Positions 10,951 to 23,818 of a DNA stretch of 64,000 nt are shown piece after piece; positions within the stretch are counted from its first letter, which is position 1; every line of letters begins with the position of its first letter. Source of the DNA: Thamnidium elegans (Eukaryota; Mucoromycota; Mucoromycetes; Mucorales; Mucoraceae); contig JAIXMG010000001.1 of assembly GCA_025201345.1 (NCBI GenBank), forward strand, positions 2,542,001 through 2,606,000. The letters are read 5' to 3'. A model generated the notes under the pieces. The model had not been told where the DNA came from and searched no databases. It was given only the letters and a program-made list of their open reading frames with translations. A program made the translations under genes and the position numbers.

Positions 10951-13696
10951 TTACATGAAGAACATGACCTTGCTAAGCTCAGGCTTAACAATAGCGAAAG
11001 AAGCCATTTGAGCATCGGAATCCATGGACTCGGAGGTAGCATCGGTATCAGACCAATTCTCACCACGACGATGGAATCTAGCACGAGCAGCGACCAAATC
11101 AGCGTAGTAAGCAGCAGGGACGATGGAGACGGCACGAGTAGCACGAGCATAGATGTAACAGAGTCTGTAAGTTAACTCTTGAAGAGCATCAGAAGTGAAC
11201 TTGTTCTCATCGTGAAGAACGTGGTAATGAGTAGGACGAGAGGTACCTTGGAGACCGGCGTGAGATTGGAGATAGAAATCGAACTCGAAGGGATGAACGA
11301 TATCGGTATCAACGACGGTACCAGGCATACAGTTACCAGTACGATCAGCATCGCGCATTTCAATAGGGAAGAAACGAGCATGATGTCTCTTTTGGACAAC
11401 GACGAAGGTAATAGTGGGGTTGTAGGTCTTATCCAAAGAAAGACAAGCGGCCTTAATGGCAGCGACTTCGGAATCCATGACTTGCTTGAATTGACCCTCG
11501 GAGACACCATCACGATAGAATAAGATTCTCTCGGGCTTTTGACCACAAGATTGGTAGAAGTTCTTGAGGACTTCCTTGATCATGTTGGCAAGATCAGCGA
11601 TGATCTCAGTACGGTTAGCTTGAACACGGATAGCAGAAGAGTATCTAGAGGCACGAGCATCCATGGAGGCAGAAAGAGCAGCTATAGAAGGTTTGTTCAT
11701 ATCTCCAGGAGCAGGATGGGTAACATCAGCACCGAGGATAATAGTAGGACGTTGAGCGATGAAGGGGATTTGAGGAGGAGACAAGAACAAGTTCATACCA
11801 CCCAACTTGACGTTGACCTTAAGACAAACGTTAGCACAGTATTGCTTCTTGGCATCAGCAATATGCTTGGATTGAAGACATTGTGTGGGGACACCAATAA
11901 CAGTATCAGAGATTCTCTTAATTTCAGCGTAAAGAGGGACACCAGTGTTGGGCAAGATACAAACAATCAATTGAGGGTTGGCCTTAGCAGCGTTACCAGC
12001 CTTCAACCAAGCTTCCTTTAAGGTACGGTCAACATTACCTTGAGGATCAGCAGTCATGATAGGAGGAGAACGGTTAACGACGTTCATACCAGTATCAGCG
12101 AAAGTTTGACATAATTCACGGACGAATCTTTGAACAGCAGGCATGGGGACGGCACCAGCAAAGTTAACGACGGCCCAAGAGCCAAGAGTAGCACCTTGAG
12201 CAACCTTCTTACCTCTCAAGTTCCAAGCACCACCTTGAGGAGCGAATTCAGCTTCTTGAGAAGTAGCGTGGTAAGAGATCTTGGGGGTAGGGAGAACACG
12301 AGCTTGGATAACAGACATCTCAGGCTTGACAGCCATACCGAATTGTTGCATGTATGGGTTATCACGGTATTGCAAGAGAGAAAGACCTTGGTTAATCTTG
12401 TTGGCACGGACATTAGGCTTTTGACAGGTGAACTTGATCATTTCAGCAGTTTGCTTCTCGTTCAACTTCTTCATGTGACGTTGACCAGGAACGACCTCAC
12501 AGACTTCCATAGGTAAGAAGATATCCTTCTTGACAACAACACAGGGTAAGAAGGGGTAGTTCAAACGCTTGTTATATTGCTTGAAGAAATAATCAGCAAC
12601 AGTCAGCTCGTTACCAGCTTCATCCTTGAAAGAGGTACGGTCAGCAGAAGAAGGAGTAAGCTTGGTGATCTTGTACTTGAACTTCTTGTCACCACGATGG
12701 ACAACTTGAATCTTCAAGGCCTTGAGGACCTTCTCGAGCTTGGTTAATTCACGGTCAGGAATACCACGACGGAGTTCATCAATGGTACGACGACCCAAGA
12801 TCTTGGCGACGATCTCAGGGAGAGGACCAGAAGAGTAGAAAGCAGTGGCACTAACATCAATGTTAATCATCATCTTACCTGTGTGGGAATATTTTAGTTA
12901 GTTTGTTTATCAAAACAATAAAATAAAAATAAATAAACTTACCGACAGTAGGACGAGCAGATTGATAGAAACCTTGCCATACTTCGGCACCGTTAGGAAG
13001 AGGACGAGAATCAGCAGGAGTGAAGAAAGAACGACCAACGGTAGAGTAAAGGGTAGATGGGACGTGACGAATAAGGACATCAAGAACCATAATGGCTACA
13101 TTAAAAAAAAATTAGTACATACATGGTTTCAGTGATTAAATAATCCATACCAGTTAAACAGTTGGAAGTACAAGCAGATTGACCAGACAAGAAACGACGA
13201 AGTTCCTCCATGTTGACTTCACCAGCCTTCTTGATACGGATCTTGAAGATACCACCACTACGCTTAGCAGCGCCAGGGGCACCAGCTTCTTGAAGTTCAA
13301 CCTAAGAAGAAAAAAAAGGAAAATTTATGATAAATCAGTATGGGGCGTTATTTATTTTAATTAAAAAAAAAAGGAAAAAAAAACCAACCTTACCTCAAAT
13401 TGCATAGCTTGCTCTTCACCCAAGTTAAGAACCTTGGGAGAGAAGACATTCTTACGACCATCAAAAATAGTCTTGATACCAGTAAGAATACCTTGACCGT
13501 TGGCATCTTCGAAGCACTTCCAGACCTTACGGTAGACGGCAGGAGGAGCACTTGGGGGATCAATAGTGACATCATAATGATGAATGTTTTGAGTGGGGAA
13601 AGAAGTAACTTCAAAGAAATTGGCTCTGACACGAACGGGCTTACCGACTTTACCGGCACCAGGACGTTTAACAAGTTCAGTTAATTCTAAAGACAT
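10951..13696 (-). CDS. Argonaute, RNA-silencing slicer, 844 aa
   Basis: Four exons (complement of 13394..13696, 13151..13301, 12943..13095, 10951..12878) give 844 residues with exact phase matches. The order is an N-terminal domain, linker, PAZ (around 280-370), MID and PIWI. The MID pocket residues are visible in YAEIK, QCLQSK and LKVNVK. The PIWI slicer tetrad is complete: Asp about 587 in GADVTHP, Glu about 627 in RTEII, Asp about 659 in YRDGVSEGQF and His about 753 in RPTHYHV. The protein therefore should bind a small-RNA guide and cut target RNA, in the cytoplasm or nucleus. The C-terminus VMFFM fits the usual hydrophobic Argonaute end. Codon use is strongly biased to C- and G-ending codons, unlike the flanking genes, which suggests high expression. 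No Dicer or RdRP is in the window. Confidence 0.97.
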
Positions 13697-13816
13697 TTGT
13701 TATATGTTTTTAATAATATATTATAAAGAAGAAAAAAAAACGGAAAAAAAAATAGCAACAAAACATTTTTGTATTCTTTAAAAAATGTGTGACGTCTATT
13801 AAGTTTATTAGGAGGA

Positions 13817-16800
13817 TTAAATAATTTTTATGGACCAATGAACACTGTCTTGATTGGATTCGTTGTTTGACTTTTCATTTGTCTCAAAAGAAGGTTCTTT
13901 ATGCTGCACTACAATATCATCAGATTTACTTTGATGGTCAACGGCAAGTATTTCATCTGGTATAGATCGAATAAGTACTCCGATAGGAATTGACATTAAA
14001 CCAATCATAACACTTGTGAACCAAAGATGTCTATCCAGTGGTACTGTTTGAAATGACGCGCCTCCTTGTTGGATGATAAAGATTTGACCACATACACTAA
14101 TAGAAATGATCATGATAAAGAACTTATTTTTTTTTATCCCCTTGAATACATTAAATTGATTATCTATTCTCCTGCAACTATTAATATTTATATATATTAG
14201 TCTTAATTTTTTTCTTGTGTTTTTGTGTTTGATACTTTACTTGACTTCGTTAAATATTTGACAAAATACAAATGTATTAAATATAACTGTTTGTAGTGTT
14301 GACTTACGACGTGATAAACCAAGTATATCAGTATAAAGTAAAGTTAAAATAACACCTAGCTGATATATGGTTTGCCCAATTATCATTTTCCACATACACG
14401 TATCAATTAATGGATCTGATCTACCTTCTGGTCTTCTATCAAGTAAATCAGGTGAGGGTGGATCGGTAGCTAATGCTAAAGCTGCAAACGTATCCATAAT
14501 CAAATTAACCCACAGTAACTGTACTGCTGATAAAATGGATGTTTGATCTGGACTAACAATAGCTGAAAAAATAGTCAACACAACAGCTGTAATATTAATC
14601 GTCAGTTGAAACTGTAAAAACTTCTTTACTGAATCGTTGACGCATCTTCCCCAAGATATAGCTTTAATGATACTAGAGAAATTATCATCCATTAAAATAA
14701 TACTAGATGCTTCTTTCGCTACTTCTGTACCAGCAATACCCATTGAAAACCCCACATCGGCTGCTTTTAATGCTGGTGCGTCATTTGTACCATCTCCTGT
14801 CACTGCTACAATTTCTCCTGTTTCTTTTAATGCTTTAACAAGTAGCCTTTTATCTTCTGGACTGGATCGTGCTAATACTCTCAATCGAGGTAAGATATTT
14901 AATCTTTCCTCGTCTGATAACTTTCGGAATGTAGGTCCATCCATTGTTATAGACCCGTATACATAAATTCCACATTGTCTTGCAATTGATTTAGCTGTCA
15001 ACATGTTATCACCTGTCACCATACGTACACAAACGCCTGCTCTTTGACATGCGGCAACTGCCTCTGTCACACCCTCGCGTAACGGATCTTCAATACCAAC
15101 GATACCTAATAAAGTTAACTCGCCCAACTCTGTTACATCCTCTAACGTTCTTGTGCTTGGCCAACTATCAAAATCCTGATAGCATATAGCTAATGTACGA
15201 AGACATCTCGTAGCATAACTTTGAATGATTTTTGACATTCGATTGACATTAGCATCTGTCATAGCACGCGTAGAGATATCATAACTGGCAGAATCATTAG
15301 TATAAGCATGATCATGCATAGACACAATTCTACTACATTTCCGCAACAGGAGTTCTGAAGCACCTTTCACATGTAACCGATAGATAGGGTTTCCAGAGCT
15401 AGTTGGAATACGGATCACGGTACCCATCGCCTTACGAGATGAGCTAAACGGAAACACATGTTCCACTGGCCAGAAGGTACGCAACATTTCAAACGGTTTT
15501 GACCCCATATGCTCCTTCGCAAACGACAACATGGCAGTTTCTGTCTTGTTTCCTACCAACCACGTATCTCCTAACACGTTTGTGTTTTCAAATGCAGTAG
15601 AATTAACGGCCATCGCTTGATTTAAAAAGTTTCGAACGGAGATGGGAACTTGTGATTTGACAAGATGGATATCGGTGAGGTCAGTACGTGATTTAGGCGG
15701 GTCTTTTAGAAAACGAAAGGAGGAGCCTAGTGTGCCTGCTACCACCGACATCTTGTTCTGCGTCAAGGTACCTGTTTTATCTGAGCAGATGGTGGTGGCG
15801 TTACCCATGGTTTCACAAGCAGCTAAAACACGCACCAGATTATTGTCTTTCAACATTCTTTGTGTAGCATATGCTAAAGCTAAAAATAAAAACAAAATTA
15901 GTACGTGTTACTGTGAGAAAAGGGGTAAAAAAAAAAAAAGTTACCTAGCGTAACAGCAAGTGGTAAACCTTCAGGTACAGCTACAACAATGACAGTAACT
16001 GTGGTAATTAAAATCTGCATAATATGAGAAACAATGTCTGCTGGAATAGTTGAAAGAGCACCAGTTGCGTAACCGACAATAGACCGTATGGTCAACATGG
16101 TGACTAAAAACGCAGCCATCATTAAACCAAATTTAGCAATACTTGCTGCTAGAATATCTAATTTATCTTGCAAAGGTGTACTTTCGTCTTTTGTACGAAG
16201 TGCCATTAACGTACGTCCGTGGAACGAACTGGGGCCAACGGCTGTCACCATAAACGTGCAAATTCCTTCCAGTACCTTGGACCCCGAAACCAGGAATGGG
16301 TTGATTTCTTTCTCATCAAATGAGTCTTCACTAGGGAAACTATCGTCGTTGTTGTTGCTGTTGTAATCATCTTCAAATACACTTTTATGGATGAAATCTT
16401 GCTCACTGATACATACAAGTGAATTAAACGAGGTACGTTTTCCTGCTTCGGCAGTAGAACGTCTGCGTCGCTTTTGACATTCTTGCCACGATAGTTTTTG
16501 CACTGCATCAGATTCACCAGTTGCTGCGGACTCATCACATTTTAAATTGTGGCCTTCGATAAATATACCGTCTGCACAAATAATATCACCAGGTTCTAAT
16601 CTTAATACATCACCTACTTGAACATCATAAACTGACAACAATGTTTGTTTACCAGATCGAATAACCTAAATTAAAATGTATGTTAATTATAAATTAATAA
16701 AAAGGAGAAAAAACTTACAGAAACGAGTCTATCTTCCTTTTTCTTATTTAAATTTCGAAATTGTTTTTCCTTTTGAAAGTCATTTACACTACCTACAATG

Positions 16801-17422
16801 ACAACTAAAACTACAGCAACAATAATTGCTACACCTTCTACCCATTTTACGCCTGGAATTTTGTTTCCAAAGGCATCATATTCTGTTCTACTGTTGTCTT
16901 CGTATATTCCTACAGTTAATGAGACCATGGCAGAAATGGTCAATAAGATCTAATGTATATTAAGTTAAAATTTAAATATAATTTCATTGTTTTCTAAATA
17001 AAAAGTACCAATGTTTTGTCTTGAAATGATTTCCACATGAGTTGTAGTAGCGAGACTTCTTCAATAGGCGGTAAAACATTAGATCCAAATATTAATTTTC
17101 GTTGTATAAACGTATCATGGTCCTTGGATATAGGAAATTGAGGGTTAAAGTACTCTGGTGTTGCGAGTGTCTTTAAATCAAATATACGAATAAACGGTAA
17201 ATTGACTTCGTTCCAGTCAACACCTTGTTTTAAACTCGAGTGAAGGCCTCGAGCTATGCCTTGTATACCACCTATTTTCTCTAAAAATTCCATGTGTTTT
17301 TGATCAACAACTTGACACATTTGTTTCAAGCTAAAGGCGAATGGGTTACTGGGGTCGAGGTGCGGTACCATTATGTCTTGATCCAATTCAGCGATGTAAT
17401 TTTCTATTGATTCCAGCGACAT
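13817..17422 (-). CDS. P-type Ca2+-transporting ATPase (P2B, PMC1/PMCA-like), 1121 aa
   Basis: Five exons (complement of 17009..17422, 16719..16949, 15945..16665, 14241..15879, 13817..14177) close in frame at 1121 residues. The first 138 residues hold the cytosolic N-tail, with an IGGIQGIARGL segment typical of P2B pumps. Then come M1-M2, the actuator domain (KCDESAATGESD), M4 with VPEGLPLAVTLG, the phosphorylation motif CSDKTGTLTQN (Asp about 489), the hinge TGDGTNDAPALKAADVGFSMG, and M5-M10 with NLIMDTFAALALATDPP. The junction FNEVNCRRIDN fixes the last acceptor at 14178. Like yeast Pmc1 it has no long C-terminal calmodulin-binding tail; the end is short and acidic. It should pump Ca2+ from the cytosol into the vacuole, or across the plasma membrane. 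Confidence 0.95.
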
Positions 17423-17871
17423 TTTATTGAGTTGTATAAAAAAATAATAAAGAAAGCAACGAAGAAAAAAGTGTCGTATATTAATTTATAAATAATCAAG
17501 TAAGGAGCTTGAATTTCCTCCTAATGAAGACAATAAAGAGAGAGTGTGTGTAAGGCAATTATAGATATATTATTATGTGACAGGAGGATATTAAAGAGAC
17601 ACAAGTGTAAGGGGTAAAAAACCAAAATTAGAGTCTTTTTTTTAAGGAGAACCCTTCCCTCCCCCCTTTAATATTTGTATTTAAATGGCGTACTTTGATT
17701 CCACTACAGGGTAAAAAAATCGGGTATCATTTTGCATTATAAATTGGGATTTTTGATGTCATATGACAAATTATATAATGCAATTTTATTTTATTTTTTT
17801 ATTTATTAAAAAAGTTATATACAAAGTTTATACAGCAAAAACATAAACAAAAAAAGGGGAAGGGGGTCTTT
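17423..17871. other. Intergenic region upstream of the Ca2+-ATPase
   Basis: The region lies between the ATPase start and the 3' end of the next minus-strand gene. It contains a polypurine stretch near 17530 and A/T runs. No gene is seen; it probably holds the ATPase promoter. Confidence 0.5.
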
Positions 17872-18897
17872 CTACAGCGGATTCTTCTCTTTTCTTTTCC
17901 ATTTTATGGTACGGTCTAATGAGGTTTGATCAATTGTTGTCATTGTGGTTGTTGTTGGTGTGGAAACTGATGAAGAATTTAACTGAATTTCGAAACGGCC
18001 TTTTTTAATTACACACGCATCTTTTTCACTATTACGGGTTCCCATGCGACGCAGTTCATGCAAAATGGGTGGCTCACTTGTACTTTTGATGGATAATTTT
18101 CGGTCTAGACTGCTGCTACTACTAACAGTTGCAGTTATAGTTGTAGTATCCTTTCGGCAGGCTGTCTCCTCGGGATGAAACCAAAACTTATTGTCCCAGA
18201 TTTTTAACTCGTTTGTTGTTGGTAAACAACAAGTAAAAGAATTATCTTGAAAGTAACTTGATGTTGTATAGTTGGATGAGACTGTATGCATAACTAAATC
18301 TTCTGTACTAAATTTCCGTCCACCATCCTCATTTTCTTCGTCTTCTTCTTGTTCTTCTTGGCCTTCTTGTTCTTGGTCTTTTTGTTCGGGCAGAATGCGG
18401 ATACCGGCAATATTAGCAAATTCTTTGGCAGTTAGATCCTCTGAATTTATTGTCATGTTGGATAGTGTAGCATTAGAGTAAGCTCTTGTTCTTTTTGGAT
18501 TGACATTGTATTTTTTAGACTGACTTAGCGAAGAAGGCGTAGTACCGCTTCTCTTGATTAAAATACTAGTTAATTTTGGTGTGGCATGTATTGGTAAAGT
18601 ATGTATATTGATCTCCATATCTTGCTTCTTTTGATTCTTTTTTATATTGTGGTACTGGTTGTATTCATAGTGTCTATCACTATCAAAGATACCTTTTTGC
18701 TCTTCATTGTTGCGGAAATATTGAAATAGTCCTATAAATGATGTACGTCGGTTATCTAATGTCTCATGGTGTGTAATTGAATTGGTAAGCTTGGATAACC
18801 CGGATTTTATCTTTGATAGTTTACTAACTGGGCCTTTATTGTTGTTACTACTTGATCGGTTCCGTTTAAGTGACAACACTGAAAATGCATTTGTCAT
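17872..18897 (-). CDS. Unknown Ser/Thr-rich protein, 341 aa
   Basis: A continuous ORF of 341 codons with a plausible ATG at 18897. I do not recognise it. The N-terminal third is basic and Ser/Asn-rich (LSLKRNRSSSNNNKGPVSK, LSKIKSGLSKLTNS), the middle has an acidic Gln/Glu stretch (KDQEQEGQEEQEEDEENED), and the C-terminal third contains a more ordered patch, IWDNKFWFHPEE. It ends with a basic KWKRKEKNPL tail. There is no signal peptide or membrane helix. Many Ser/Thr sites and low complexity suggest a regulatory or scaffold protein of the cytoplasm. An extra 5' exon cannot be excluded, since the sequence just upstream is A-rich. Confidence 0.65.
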   Translation of the reverse strand: MTNAFSVLSLKRNRSSSNNNKGPVSKLSKIKSGLSKLTNSITHHETLDNRRTSFIGLFQYFRNNEEQKGIFDSDRHYEYNQYHNIKKNQKKQDMEINIHTLPIHATPKLTSILIKRSGTTPSSLSQSKKYNVNPKRTRAYSNATLSNMTINSEDLTAKEFANIAGIRILPEQKDQEQEGQEEQEEDEENEDGGRKFSTEDLVMHTVSSNYTTSSYFQDNSFTCCLPTTNELKIWDNKFWFHPEETACRKDTTTITATVSSSSSLDRKLSIKSTSEPPILHELRRMGTRNSEKDACVIKKGRFEIQLNSSSVSTPTTTTMTTIDQTSLDRTIKWKRKEKNPL

Positions 18898-19801
18898 CAG
18901 AAATGAGTCTTTTATTATTACTATGTCTCTATATTACAACAACAACTATAAAAAACAAGAAAAAAAAATATGTTTATAAAAAAAAAAGAAAAAAAAAAAA
19001 GAAAGGAAAATAAAAAAATAAAATAAAAAAATAAAATAAAAAATGATATTTTTTATTTTATACGGTAGACAAAACGGGCTTCAACCACATGCTCCATCAT
19101 CACTGAAGTTGCCGAAGAGTGAATGATGAACAAGTGGAGGTACAAGTGAGCCCACACTTCATATTATAATAATTCCCCCCTTCCCCAAGATCTTTTTTGG
19201 TGGGAATGTATAAAAGTTAACTAAACCAAATTTATAAATTTACACTGCAAGTAATTCTTATGCACCAAAGCCTGAGTGTGTAACTTTTTCTTGATTTGGT
19301 CAATTTTAGTATCGATTACAACAAACAAGTTAAACTGGGAAGAAGAAGAACATCATATAAGTGCCCTTTTAACTTAGTTTCAACGATAAAAAAAAGGGGT
19401 TGGGGTTGGGGTTAAAATAAAGAGATCATCGACTACATTTTTACTCTCTCTGAGAAAAGAGTGTGCAACTATATTTATCGCAGCAGAGAAGCTTACAACA
19501 CAAAAAGTCATTGGTGATGGCTATATATAGAATTGAGTATTTCAATTCACTTTTAAGATATATTTTGCTTTATTCGTAACAAATTGCAATCGTTATCTTT
19601 AGCTAAAGCTCCTTCTATCACAACAAAAAATCTATTATCATAAAAAAAAATGCAGTGAGAGTAGTACAGAATTGATATGAATCGCAACTGCGCTTTATAC
19701 GTCACGTTTCACTTAATCATTTGGGCTGATATGCAAACCAAAATAAAAAGAGAGAGAAAATCTTTTTTGTATTTTTTAGTCTTTTTTAAACGAAATACGT
19801 A
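18898..19801. other. Intergenic region between divergent genes
   Basis: The region lies between divergent starts and so holds two promoters. It contains A-rich repeats at 18950-19050, a GGGGTTGGGGTTGGGGTT-like tract near 19397 resembling telomere-type G/T repeats, and otherwise unique A/T-rich sequence. No convincing gene is seen. Confidence 0.5.
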
Positions 19802-21134
19802 ATGTCAAAACCTACAGATTCAAATGTATTAGACCCTTCCGTCATATTACATGCCACTAGTCAAGCAGCATCTCAATTAAACAACACGTACGATGCTGTA
19901 GCTGCAGCGTGTCATGCTATTATGCTAAGTGTAGGATTCCGTTTTGCAGGACTTGGCGATGATGCACGCCAAGGTAAAAAAAAAATAAAAAACTATTCTT
20001 ATCGAGAAACTAACAACAAAAATATATATGTAGAGGGAGACGGTACTATAAAAGTATTACCAGAAAGTTGGAACAATAATGGACCTCACTGTTATCAGTT
20101 TCGATACAGTCATCCGCAGTCGAGCCTAACTTTTGTGATCAAGATTGTAAGGCTGGGTGATAAATGTATTATTCTTGGCTTAGGTATTGGTGTAAGTGTA
20201 AATATTTATCTATACAAAGTGAAAAATATTAATAATCGAAATAATATTAGGACAATAAAACCGCTACGCTGGATATAACTACATCAGATTATACTTCTGA
20301 ATCCTTCTTTCCTTACACGGATAATTCGAAACCATTAGCTCATGGCTTTATTTCTACGTCTCGATTTAATGATTTTGTAAAGGCTTACAAGTTGAATATT
20401 TTACAGCGTTTAATACCTGGATTAAATAAACCCGGTTATGAAGATAACAGGTAAAAGTAGAGTAAAAAAAAAGCAATGATATCATGCTAATATGTACAAA
20501 ATTCATTTAGTTCCACTACAACCACTACTAGTAGTAGTGATAACGTACCCAATCCTAATGTAGAAAGACGTCAACCAAGATATAATGATCCTCCTTTAAC
20601 ATATGATCCCGTATTTCCAGATGTAGGTGCATCCGATTTGAACCCGCTGGGTGGCGGTTTAAGATTGCCTGGGTAAATATTATTATTTGTGTATAAAATC
20701 GAATCTAATCTTTTATTATTAGCGGTGGCAATGGAGGTATGTTTGTTGGGCCTGATCATCCTTTATTTGGTAATAGAGGTAGTAGTAGTCAAGATGATCC
20801 ATCAGGTTTATTTGGTGGTCCACAATCATTACCAAGGTATGTTGAAATCAGAGTTTTTTTTTTAATATGATTTATATTTACAATTATTTTTATTTTAGAG
20901 GATCTGTTCCACCTGGTGCTCGTTTCGATCCTATTGGGCCTTTTGGTAGATTGCCTGTAAGACCACCTGGTCCCGGTGGTAGAGGTGGTCCACGAGGCCC
21001 TCATAGTGGTGATCCTGATAATGATGAACTTCAACCTCCTGTAAGTATATATATCAACCTCTTTTTTTTTTAAAAAAAAAAATCTGACTTTTTTTTTTCT
21101 TTTTGTGTAGGGATATAATGATATGTTTGGTTAA
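19802..21134 (+). CDS. Proteasome regulator PI31 (PSMF1/Fub1-like), 323 aa
   Basis: Seven exons (19802..19973, 20034..20191, 20251..20450, 20511..20672, 20723..20836, 20899..21040, 21111..21134) give 323 residues in phase. The N-terminal about 180 residues look like the PI31 FP domain (NTYDAVAAACHAIMLSVGFR, then PESWNNNGPHCYQFRY, DNKTATLDITTSDY and a FVKAYKLNILQRLIPGL helix). The C-terminal half is rich in Gly, Pro and Arg, with DPLFG-type and RFDPIGPFG motifs and the end PPGYNDMFG, matching the disordered tail of PI31 that enters and inhibits or regulates the 20S proteasome. The last exon codes only seven residues. Confidence 0.92.
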
Positions 21135-22005
21135 GATTTTTTCTTTTAATATAAATAAAAAATACATGTATTTATACATTTTATGTAATCAAAAAGAAAA
21201 GGATCATACTTATTTATGACAACAGTAATCATAAAAAGGGGGGAGGCCAGTCACTAGCAGTCGATGAGTATGTAGCTCGTGATTTATCAAGGGGTTCTTT
21301 AATTCAAACATTAGTCTTACTCTCACATACCCGTGATTACATCTGATAGTGTTAATATAAAACTCTATTTAAGGTCAATAGTGTAAGAGATAAAATAAAA
21401 AGCGCTTATGTACAGTCAATAATTAAATTCATGGTATCCATGCAATTTGTTTTTTACCTGCGTAACCTTGACAGTGACCACATTTTATACGTATATATAT
21501 ATCACTCAATCGGTCTTCTTCTTAATTCTTTGCACGTATGTGCTTCTTCTTTTTTTTCTTTTTTTTTTTTTCTACCGATTTTATGCCAATCGATCTTTGT
21601 AAGCCTGAAAAAAAAAACTAGTGCTTTTTTCTCTCTTCGAATCAGAAATCAGGTTATTAACACGATGGTCGATCGATACACTGGGTGCTCAATGTCTTTT
21701 ATTAAAGAAATAAAACGCACTATCATACTGCAGAAAATAGATATACTAGTGAAATAGAATTTGAGAAATAAAATAAAAACCCGTTATTATGCCTTTGCAT
21801 ACACGAAGAATAACTCTAAACGGAATAAGCTCAAACTTTTTTGAAGAGCGACCAAAAAGAATAAGATTTATTATTAAGATGTGTTATATTTTTTATGATT
21901 AAAAAGTGTACAATTTTCCCTTTTAAGGGTGCCTTGTATATATAAGAGTAAGGTAGAATTAAATGTGTATTTAAACAAAAATAAAAACGTACAAAGAAAA
22001 TGTGT
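21135..22005. other. Intergenic region between convergent genes
   Basis: A/T-rich with pyrimidine tracts around 21540-21590. Only short chance ORFs occur. No RNA gene or repeat is seen. Confidence 0.55.
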
Positions 22006-23818
22006 CTATAGAATGTTTTTTGTGATTTTATCGAGAACAAATTGAAGTGATGTGGCGTTATATTTTGGTTCTTCTGATGTTGGGTCAGGATCTGCCATAA
22101 TGCACTCGATACCTAATGCTTCCACTGCAGGAACATTGACAGACACCTCTATAAAAATAACAAAAGTTTTAATAATGTGTATAAAAAAAAAAAAAAAAAA
22201 GTGTTCTCAAAAACTTACGTGAATTGGAAAGGTAAATCATATGAGTAATATAAGTAGATGGTGGTTTGTTTGGTACAAGCTCAGGAGGGAAAGGTGCAGA
22301 AGCACAAAATCCTTGACTAAATGAACCATTTGCACCCATATATCCCTCTTGCTGAGCGTTAGGTGTAGTGGATCGAGTAATATCAAGTCTACTGACATTA
22401 GGAGGTGGCCAATGTCTGAATCCATGATCTACAGGTCGAGCATAGAAATCATTTTGAGGATGTCCGTGTTGACGCATACTACCAGCCATAGGATCTTCTT
22501 CAGAATGTGTATCGTAATATTTGCGGCGTGCATCAATCAATTGACTTTCATTTAATGCGTTTGTAATTGTTCCAATGAAATCAAGCGCAGTGTATCCGTC
22601 TGTTTCACGATCTGTCGTACCATTTAATACCAAAATTTTATGTCGAAGCGAAGGAGAATGAGCAATAGCATGACCTACTTTTCTCAATATCAAACAAGGT
22701 AAAATGGAAGTATATAACGAACCAATAGAATAAACAAGTTCAGTACGATTGGTTAAATGATCTAGAATCTTTGGGTTGGGTAAAGGATAGATTTCTTGAC
22801 CATATTCGTTCATGTAGTAGATACGTGCAATAGCAGCAGATAATTTCTCCTCAGTACATTTACTGAATATTAAGTTTGTGTTGATTTGATCGGGTTCGTT
22901 TTCTAATTGAGGTGAATTGGGTAAAGCAAGTTTTGAAAAGGCGTCGATTGGATTCATGGATTTAGCGTTAGCCAAGTGCTGACCAGGATGACTGATCTCA
23001 CATTGTCCACGTAACGTATGTCCGTCCTCTAATAAGGCAGCAATAGAAGCAGTATGATTGGTGTTGATCACGGGCAACACATAAGTTGGTTCACGAATAG
23101 CAGTAATAGATGAGAACAAAAAAATGGCTGCTTCTAATGATCCAAAGAATAATCTGGCTCCTGTCAAGAAGAAATTACCAATAGATCCATTACGGAAATT
23201 AAAATGCTTATGTGCACGTTTTAATATTTCAAAATTAAACAATACTAGAAATCCTCGAATTGTTTCCTTTTTTTCAATAGAAATACGTTCCCATAACCTT
23301 AAAAAACAAAATTACGTTGTTAATATTGAGGAGGAGTTCTTTTTAGTGTCTTTTTTTTTTTTTTTTTTCGTTACCTATGACGACCTTCAACAATCATGGT
23401 CCAATCGTCACGAATGGTATTGTCATCACCAACAGAATTTAAACGATAACTCAAGAGTTCTTTAATAGCTACTCTTTCTTCAGAGTCATGACCATCCGCA
23501 TTGATTAAACGTGTAAGACGGGATCGCAGGTCGCCAATACTAGGTCCACCTAATACTCTCAAGAGTTCACTCTAAAAATATAGAGTTAAAAAAAAACTAC
23601 GTCATATATACTATTAAAAAAAGGGGCTTACAGTGGAGCCCCCATTATCAGAGACACCCAAGATATAACAAACACTGGGTGTAATAGATTGAAAAGCACT
23701 TGCTATAATATTTATGTCAATAGATACATATATAACTCGCACGAAAAAGGGGATATTTACCAATGAAATTACAAGCGGAACCACCAGAAAAAACGACAAA
23801 TGAAGGGTCGTTTAACAT
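22006..23818 (-). CDS. CofD-like / UPF0052 family protein, 515 aa
   Basis: Five exons (complement of 23761..23818, 23632..23702, 23375..23571, 22219..23297, 22006..22148) give 515 residues. Near the start are FVVFSGGSACNFI and GVSDNGGSTSELLR, which form the nucleotide-type binding loops of the CofD/UPF0052 fold. Later blocks are NFRNGSIGNFFLTG, the PVINTN region, and TELVYSIGSLYTSILPCL. Members include yeast YNL011C and bacterial YvcK/GlmR-like proteins, which bind UDP-sugars or have unknown ligands. The fungal enzyme function is not established, and fungi do not make coenzyme F420 by the archaeal route, so a phospholactate-transferase name would be misleading. Residues around 290-340 are a Pro-rich insert unlike bacterial members. 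The protein is probably cytosolic. Confidence 0.9.

Noticed and set aside
11172..12516. ORFs of 94-160 codons on both strands inside the Argonaute gene
   Set aside because: They are shadows caused by the biased codon usage of the Argonaute exon; the Argonaute frame carries all motifs.
18272..18481. 69-codon plus-strand ORF opposite the unknown Ser/Thr-rich protein
   Set aside because: It is the complement of acidic Glu/Gln codons (Ser/Phe/Leu strings), thus a shadow.
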